Shown here piece after piece: positions 58,977 through 64,000 of a stretch of DNA of 64,000 nucleotides (position 1 is the stretch's first letter; every line of letters begins with the position of its first letter). A program made the translations under genes and the position numbers. The notes under the pieces are model-generated. The model was not told where the DNA came from. It did not search any database and saw nothing but the letters and a program-made list of their open reading frames with translations. Location of the stretch: the NCBI GenBank assembly GCA_025980765.1, contig JAICXB010000016.1, positions 1 through 64,000 on the forward strand. The letters are read 5' to 3'. This DNA comes from Terriglobales bacterium (GTDB lineage: Bacteria; Acidobacteriota; Terriglobia; Terriglobales; Acidobacteriaceae).

Positions 58977-59366
58977 CTACTTGTAAATCGAATATTGTTT
59001 CTGAGGTCGATTCATCTTAATCGTAATCTGCTGCTGGGGCTGATTGATCTCGATGTCATCGCCGTAAGTCTGCAGCCCGCGAGCGATTGCCTGTATCCGC
59101 ATCTTGCCATAGGGCACATAGTCCAATGACGCTTTGCCATCGGGATCAGTCTTTAACTCAGTGCCACCTTTGGATTCCTTACCGTCCTTGCTCACGGGAT
59201 GCAGGATTACGCTAGCATTGCGCACCGGTTTGCCGTTGTAGCTGCGGACTACGAGAAAGTCAATGTGCGCGTCTGCGTCTTTGCCACCGCTGCCGGCCCA
59301 AATTGTGGGTGCGTAAAGCACAGCCGCAATAGCGAACAGCATCGACATACGTCGAAATCGCAACAT
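58977..59366 (-). CDS. Exported carboxypeptidase-regulatory-like (beta-sandwich) protein
   Basis: A 129-residue secreted protein. The signal peptide (~1-24) ends WAG/SG. The mature part, VVRSYNGKPVRNASVILHPV ... DPDGKASLDYVPYGKMRIQ, matches the transthyretin-like/CarboxypepD_reg fold. Such small domains are often surface or matrix proteins. The ATG has GAGG ~10 bases before it. Confidence 0.72.
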   Translation of the reverse strand: MLRFRRMSMLFAIAAVLYAPTIWAGSGGKDADAHIDFLVVRSYNGKPVRNASVILHPVSKDGKESKGGTELKTDPDGKASLDYVPYGKMRIQAIARGLQTYGDDIEINQPQQQITIKMNRPQKQYSIYK

Positions 59367-59461
59367 GGGAGCGACCTCTCCAGAGAAGTACCACTACATT
59401 GTATGCGGAAGGCCTGGGCGAAGTCATGAAGATAGGCGGTATGTCGCCAGTTAGCGGGTGG

Positions 59462-60805
59462 TTACGTCCCGCTTCGCTTCAGCACTGGAGGCTTGTCATC
59501 ATCGCTGGTGTGCTTGCGCAACACGGGACCGCTTGATTTGCCTGGATCGATCTTGCGTCCACGCGTTAATTGCATTAAACGCGCCTTCACTTGATCGAAT
59601 TCGCTGGTGGTAACGATGTAGTCCTGGCGCGCGGGTAGTACTTCCAATTCGGCTTCGGCGCGGCGAATGCGATCTCCATTCATGGGATGCGTGGAAAACG
59701 CGCGCGCTACGAAGCTCTGTTTCGTCTTTTCCTGGGCCTCAAGCTTCTCGAAAAAATCCACAAATGCGGTGGGATCATAGCCGGCCGAATATTCATATTC
59801 GAGCCCTAAGAGGTCGGCTTCGCGCTCGGCGTCACGACTGAATTTCAGAAAAGACATAGGCACGGCAATGCCTGAAAATTCCCTGATCGCGGCTCCTACC
59901 GGACCTCCTACGAAGATGAGCGGCAGGGAAGCGAGGTTCCAAATCTCCTGTTTGGTGGCGTTGCGAGTGGCATGACGTGCGGCAACGTGGGCAATTTCGT
60001 GCGCCATTACGCCGGCGAGTTCTGCTTCGTTGTCGGCGGCCAGAATGAGCCCGGAGTTCACATAGAAAAACCCGCCCGGCAACGCGAAAGCGTTCACCTG
60101 CTCATCGTCAATCACTTTAATCGTGAATGGAACCTGAGCATCGGAGTGCTGCACCAGCGTTTGTCCGATTCGATTTACGTATTCAGTGATGACCGGATCG
60201 GTAATCAGCGTCGTCCTCTGCTCTACTTCTCCCGCGAGTTCACGGCCCAGTGCCTGCTCTTTTTCGACGGAATAGAAGTTCAGGCTCTTCCCGATTCCAC
60301 GATCGCCGATCTTGGAAACGTCATATTTCGCCGCCAGTCTCCTGGCTTCTTTCTTCAAATCCGTCTTGGAAGGCTGATTGGCGGGCAATTGCTGACTGAA
60401 TCTTTGCGGTGGCGTGCCTGCCCAGGCGTGCGAAGCGGCGTCCTGATCTAGCGAGCTGTCCTCGAGCGTCCAGTTAAATGGATCAGGAGTCAGCGTGTAC
60501 TTTGCTGGCTGCGGCTGCTTCTTTGATTCAGCGGCTTCGGAAGCGGCCGGCGGCACCGTGGAAGCATGGATCGAAGGCTCATTCTGGCTTAAAAGCCAAG
60601 GTGTCGCGAACGGATTACTGACCGCGTCCGCCGCCGATGCGTTCTGAGCCTGGCAATACGCTGTACACAGGAAGAGAAAGGAAGCAATTGCCGCGGTCAG
60701 CAGCAAGGAAAACGGATTGAAGATCGAGGAGCTACCCTGCTCGCGGCGCAGTCTTACGATATTGCATTGCGTGTTGCGGCGACCACTCCCCCGGATTCGG
60801 CCCAT
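59462..60805 (-). CDS. M48 family zinc metalloprotease
   Basis: A 447-residue exported or membrane-tethered protease. The N-terminal ~55 residues include a hydrophobic signal segment (FSLLLTAAIASFLFLCTAYC), then a ~120-residue low-complexity part. The peptidase M48 domain has the zinc site VMAHEIAHVAARHA and the downstream DAEREADLLGLEY. It resembles BepA/YfgC-type proteases that handle outer-membrane proteins, but lacks a TPR domain. Confidence 0.9.
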   Translation of the reverse strand: MGRIRGSGRRNTQCNIVRLRREQGSSSIFNPFSLLLTAAIASFLFLCTAYCQAQNASAADAVSNPFATPWLLSQNEPSIHASTVPPAASEAAESKKQPQPAKYTLTPDPFNWTLEDSSLDQDAASHAWAGTPPQRFSQQLPANQPSKTDLKKEARRLAAKYDVSKIGDRGIGKSLNFYSVEKEQALGRELAGEVEQRTTLITDPVITEYVNRIGQTLVQHSDAQVPFTIKVIDDEQVNAFALPGGFFYVNSGLILAADNEAELAGVMAHEIAHVAARHATRNATKQEIWNLASLPLIFVGGPVGAAIREFSGIAVPMSFLKFSRDAEREADLLGLEYEYSAGYDPTAFVDFFEKLEAQEKTKQSFVARAFSTHPMNGDRIRRAEAELEVLPARQDYIVTTSEFDQVKARLMQLTRGRKIDPGKSSGPVLRKHTSDDDKPPVLKRSGT

Positions 60806-60890
60806 GAGACAAACGTTCCAAACGGCTTTCTGCCGTTCGGAAACTGTCTATTGGGATACACATTTCAGGGTTGCTGTTGCCTTTACCTTG

Positions 60891-61475
60891 CTAACACGCA
60901 CTACTGCTGTTCCAGCGACGGATCACGCGATACTCGTGCTCGTAACCCAGAACGCTCATCGTACCGGTGTTTAGCGCGAATAATTTGCCCTCTCCGGGCG
61001 GCAACCCGAGCCAAACAGCCGTAAGAATGCGCAAGACGTGGCCGTGTGCGAACAGCGCAACATCGCCATCTACTTTGGAGCAGCGCTCAATTAGACGCGC
61101 CACTCGCGCTCCAACGTGCTCTACCAGCTCTCCCTGCACTACTCCATCGCGCCACAGCTGCCACGAGGGATTCTCTTTGCGGATATCGGGCGTGCTGCGG
61201 CCCTCATAAGCTCCGTAATCCCATTCTTTAAGGTCATCTGTGACCTCCGCTTGATCTCCGAATCCGACCAATCGGCAGGTTTCGCGTGCGCGAGACATGG
61301 GACTTGTCAGCACCAGCGCGAACTTACGCCCCTTCAAACGCGGCGCCAGCTCCTGCGCTTGTTTCAGACCGTTTGCCGTAAGCGGAAGATCGGTGCGTGA
61401 AGTGTGTGCTCCAGACAAGGACCATTCGGTCTCGCCATGCCGGAATAACCAGATTTCCTGATGGGGTTCGCTCAT
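60891..61475 (-). CDS. Histidine phosphatase family protein
   Basis: A 194-residue phosphoglycerate mutase-like phosphatase: the catalytic His is in IWLFRHGETEWSLSGAHTSR, with TSPMSRARETCRLVGF, the acid loop EWDYGAYEGRS and the second His in LFAHGHVLRI. Relatives include broad-specificity sugar-phosphate phosphatases (GpmB/CobC type). GGGAGA lies shortly before the ATG. No cobalamin genes are nearby. Confidence 0.9.
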   Translation of the reverse strand: MSEPHQEIWLFRHGETEWSLSGAHTSRTDLPLTANGLKQAQELAPRLKGRKFALVLTSPMSRARETCRLVGFGDQAEVTDDLKEWDYGAYEGRSTPDIRKENPSWQLWRDGVVQGELVEHVGARVARLIERCSKVDGDVALFAHGHVLRILTAVWLGLPPGEGKLFALNTGTMSVLGYEHEYRVIRRWNSSSAC

Positions 61476-61528
61476 ATTCTCCCAGTCCTTCGATCAGATT
61501 GAGGTTCTACTGCGACCGCTATTTGACA

Positions 61529-62230
61529 TCAGTGTTTGTGACGATTGAATAAATGGTCACGAACGTCGGGCCAAAACTCCTTTACAACGTCAAAAGCTGC
61601 ATCGAAACCGATCTGTATGCCCATGCGGGAAGCGAAATCGCCGGCGTTGCGCTCGTTGTCGGGATAGTATGCCGTCGCAATCCCGCCAGTAGTCGCGCTC
61701 GCAAGCATCTCAGACGCATTAAAAACCTGTCTTCCCGAATCGGTACGGGTGACGAATACCCGGCTGATCGCGTAAATTCCGCGCCGGAAAACGTTGCCTT
61801 GCATCATGCGGTAGTACCGCGGGTCAGTATGTAGCAGCGAAGGATACACTCCAACTCCAAACATCTCGCCGGTAAACGCGTTTGCGATGTCCGCGCCATA
61901 GCGTTTGCCGTAACCTTCGGCGCCCTGACCGTATCCTTCGTGGTCGTTAATCGCCTGTTCCAGCCCAGCCTGCGCAGAAGTTTCGAGGAAAGTGTAAGGA
62001 TTAAAGAAGCTTTTCCCGGCCAAAGCGAACTTTCCGGAGGTTCTAAGTGGCGGCGCCTTGGTATCAAGGCCATCTACAGTCAGATAATTGGGGATATTAA
62101 CGCCAAGTACGCGCTGGTCCTGGGTCTTTGAAGCGCCGGATGCCGCCGAATCGGGCGCAGTTGATTGCGCAAAACATGCCGAAACACACAGCAACGCCGC
62201 GCTGAAGACCCAGAGCTGAGATTTTTGCAT
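61529..62230 (-). CDS. Exported protein of unknown function
   Basis: A 233-residue secreted protein. The signal peptide (~1-21) ends CFA/QS. The mature part has no recognised domain but has a compact pattern: FFNPYTFLETSAQAGLEQAI, GYGKRYGADIANAFTGEMFG and VYPSLLHTDPRYYRMMQGNV, with Gly-rich segments that could be amphipathic. It looks like a family common in Acidobacteriota; I do not know a function. The gene is followed by the histidine phosphatase, on the same strand. Confidence 0.7.
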   Translation of the reverse strand: MQKSQLWVFSAALLCVSACFAQSTAPDSAASGASKTQDQRVLGVNIPNYLTVDGLDTKAPPLRTSGKFALAGKSFFNPYTFLETSAQAGLEQAINDHEGYGQGAEGYGKRYGADIANAFTGEMFGVGVYPSLLHTDPRYYRMMQGNVFRRGIYAISRVFVTRTDSGRQVFNASEMLASATTGGIATAYYPDNERNAGDFASRMGIQIGFDAAFDVVKEFWPDVRDHLFNRHKH

Positions 62231-62420
62231 CCGGGGAGTGTATGGCCGAAGCCGCAGATTGGCAAGTGCGACGAAGAATCAGCGACCAACAAGGCCTAAA
62301 AAACGCGATTTCAAACTCCGAGAATGCGGTGAAACCCGAAGCCCGAGGGGCGGCGCCTGGAAAGAGGTGGTCTTCCAGAAAAGCGAGCAGTTCAATGCCG
62401 GAGAGTCTCCGCAGGGTTCT

Positions 62421-62549
62421 TTTCCTGAGAACAGGGAAAAAATACAGGCAAAATTGGCTGCTGGGTTTTAGAAACCGCACATATTGCCCAAAATTCGCGA
62501 TTTTCGCTCCGAGCTGAGGAAACGAACAGGGGAGAACAGGAAAGCTGTG
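62421..62549. repeat. 129-bp dispersed repeat, copy B
   Basis: The element matches copy A (27303-27431) at its ends (ttcctgagaacagggaa and gagctgaggaaacgaacagg, gaacaggaaagctgtg) and has the same length. It lies in a gene-free ~950-base region (62231-63181) that also carries a parS-like palindrome and an RHS remnant; acaggaaa words continue to about 62640. Confidence 0.7.
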
Positions 62550-62801
62550 TAGTTTCCGCCCAAGTCTTTGACTTACTAGTAGCTAGGAGCCAGCCGCTAA
62601 AAGACTCCTTTTATTAACAGGAAACAAATAGGAAAAGAAACGATTTCCACAGCACCCGGCGGGGTGCTCGCCCGCCGATGCGACTTCCTGCATGATGCTC
62701 GCAGAGCGGGACATCAGCGGTTCTCCAATTTAAAGAGACCAGAACGGCTCCCGATCTCGCGAATCTCCCGGTTCATACAGAGAATGCTGAAAAACCGAAA
62801 A

Positions 62802-62817
62802 TGTTCCACGTGGAACA
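62802..62817. promoter_or_regulatory. parS-like palindrome
   Basis: TGTTCCACGTGGAACA is a perfect 16-base palindrome, extended to 22 by AAA/TTT on either side. It matches the tGTTnCACGTGnAACa form of the chromosomal ParB-binding site. No parA or parB gene is in the window. One hit by chance in 64 kb is very unlikely for a perfect 16-mer, but a centromere role is inferred. Confidence 0.65.
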
Positions 62818-62965
62818 TTTTGACGAATCGCGAGCGTCGCCCGGACAGATTACGTCTCGCAAAACCCTTCCTCCATGTTCCATTCCGCAGCGAACAGCAT
62901 TGTTCAGATGCTTGCTTTTCACTTTTTTTCTAATGTGCATATTTGGTACTTATGTTTCAGATTGA

Positions 62966-63055
62966 CCCAGCGGGAATGCCGCGCAGTACAATTACGACCC
63001 GGTCGGCAATCTTCTTTCGATCACTCGTCTGACTTCTTCCCAACTCTCTCTGTGA
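62966..63055 (+). pseudogene. RHS-repeat remnant
   Basis: A short frame reads QYNYDPVGNLLSITR, the hallmark unit of RHS/YD-repeat proteins (YxYDxxGNLxxxT), and ends at TGA 63053. There is no start codon, and no further units on either side. It is the leftover of a larger RHS gene, probably cut by the adjacent transposable element. Confidence 0.6.
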
Positions 63056-63181
63056 TTTTGTTCCTGATTTTGTCGGCAACTCCCACAATGTGGGTGCCGC
63101 ACCCTTCCTGGTGGAGGTTGTTACGAAACTACTATTCATAACATGAGCATGATGGCATGATGCGGTTACGAAAGGAACTGC

Positions 63182-64000
63182 ATGGGATTCATCCAAGGAG
63201 AAGGTCGAACACAAGGAACACTGTTCCCCGTGAGGTTGGATGATTTCATTCCGGAGGATCATGTGTGCCGAGTGATCGATGCTTTTGTGCACCGATTAAA
63301 TATGGAGCAGCTAGGCTTCATTCGCGCCGAGGCTGCCGAAACTGGGCGGCCGGGATATGATCCGCGCGATCTGCTCAAGCTGTATCTCTACGGCTATCTG
63401 CAGCAGATTCGATCTTCGCGTCGTCTGGAAGCAGAATGCCAGCGCAACGTAGAGGTGATGTGGTTGTTAGGACGGCTTTGTCCTGATCATAAAAGCATTG
63501 CTGAGTTCCGGCGTCTGCATCGCACAGCGGTAGTAGAAACCGGGGCGGAACTGATTTGTTTCGCACGTTCGGCCGGATTGGTGCGGGGAGAGTGGATCGC
63601 CATTGACGGATCAAAGTTTCGTGCCGTGAGCAGTGCTCAGGGCGTACATGAGCGGCGTGGGCTGGAACGCTATCTGGAAAATATGGAAACTGCCGATTGT
63701 GAAGATGAACCGGTCATTGAAAACAACGTTGTAGCCAGTGCACTGGAAAAACTGCGGAACCATCCAGAACCGGAAGTGCGTTTAATGCATACCGCACATG
63801 GAGAAATACCGGCTTACAACGTGCAAACGGCTGTGGATGCGCAGCATGCATTGATCGTGGCCCAGCAGGTGAGCGACGAGGTCAACGACACTCGCAGTTT
63901 GTTGCCGATGGCGGAAGCAGCGCAAGCCGCTGTGGGAAAGCCGATCATGAATGTGGTCGCCGATGCTGGTTACTCGAATGGCGAACAAGCCTCCGCCTGT
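63182..64000 (+). CDS. IS1182-family DDE transposase (3' partial)
   Basis: From ATG 63182 (AAAGGA lies six bases before) the frame is open to the window end, giving the first 273 residues. The N-terminus FIPEDHVCRVIDAFVHRLNM, GRPGYDPRDLLKLYLYGYLQ and MWLLGRLCPDHKSIAEFRRL are typical of IS1182-like transposases. The first catalytic Asp should be in WIAIDGSKFRA, and the second in NVVADAGYSNG near the end. The insertion sequence's left end was not resolved. It sits next to the RHS remnant, so it may be what broke that gene. Confidence 0.9.
   Translation, partial: MGFIQGEGRTQGTLFPVRLDDFIPEDHVCRVIDAFVHRLNMEQLGFIRAEAAETGRPGYDPRDLLKLYLYGYLQQIRSSRRLEAECQRNVEVMWLLGRLCPDHKSIAEFRRLHRTAVVETGAELICFARSAGLVRGEWIAIDGSKFRAVSSAQGVHERRGLERYLENMETADCEDEPVIENNVVASALEKLRNHPEPEVRLMHTAHGEIPAYNVQTAVDAQHALIVAQQVSDEVNDTRSLLPMAEAAQAAVGKPIMNVVADAGYSNGEQASAC

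Noticed and set aside
63070-63115. Hairpin gggtgccgcaccc as possible IS end
   Set aside because: The inner palindrome is short, and no second copy can be compared because the other IS end is outside the window.

Overview
The window looks like one chromosome segment of a soil-type Acidobacteriota (Terriglobia/Koribacter-like). This is inferred from gene content and style: a cytochrome b subunit with a fused cytochrome c, a NuoEF / cyclic-nucleotide-binding / multihaem cytochrome cluster, a very large NTFFG-repeat surface protein, a two-component kinase with a periplasmic beta-propeller, UdgX, YvcK, a DUF4097 protein, many GTG/TTG starts, and intergenic spaces filled with several families of inverted repeats. 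No rRNA, tRNA or CRISPR array was seen.

Layout. 1-2.6 kb: end of a cytochrome b/c respiratory subunit, a caa3-type CtaG and a DUF2127 membrane protein. 2.9-7.5 kb: an HD-GYP response regulator, an ECF-sigma-like protein, glmU and a TauE/SafE exporter. 7.6-15.6 kb: an electron-transfer locus. On the minus strand lie a NuoE-NuoF fusion, a large iron-sulfur protein carrying two cyclic-nucleotide-binding domains, a b-type membrane protein and a decahaem cytochrome c; a divergent cytochrome c554-like multihaem protein follows. 15.7-26.2 kb: mutS, then a coupled nagZ-anmK-solute-binding-protein operon (cell-wall recycling), a YmdB-type phosphodiesterase, an aldose epimerase, a lipoprotein propeller and udgX. 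26.3-40 kb: a YeiH-type permease, then a minus-strand surface block (1709-residue repeat adhesin-like protein, 820-residue exported protein, LuxR-type regulator, 1087-residue sensor kinase). 40-46.9 kb: a zinc-ribbon/WYL-like protein, a stand-alone reverse transcriptase of unassigned class, a TrkA-type K+ channel, mobA, an orphan MlaF-type ATPase coupled to a GT39-like glycosyltransferase, and a VOC protein. 46.9-53 kb: DUF4097 protein, HlyD adaptor, CNNM/CorC protein, a broken GIY-YIG gene between inverted repeats, an orphan DppB-type permease and a YfcE-like phosphoesterase. 53-62.2 kb: a frameshifted MerR-TipAS gene, a 55-residue Cys-rich protein, a divergent pair of HTH regulators (one S24-like without its catalytic dyad), a yvcK/class-A-hydrolase operon and several small exported proteins. 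62.2-64 kb: a gene-poor stretch with a dispersed repeat, a perfect parS-like palindrome, an RHS-repeat remnant and the start of an IS1182-type transposase.

The most unusual items are the NADH-to-multihaem locus with cyclic-nucleotide-binding domains built into an iron-sulfur protein (7.6-15.6 kb), the unassigned reverse transcriptase (40.7-42.1 kb), and the set of word-built inverted repeats in most gene-free gaps. Functions are inferred from protein sequence motifs read by eye; no database search was run.
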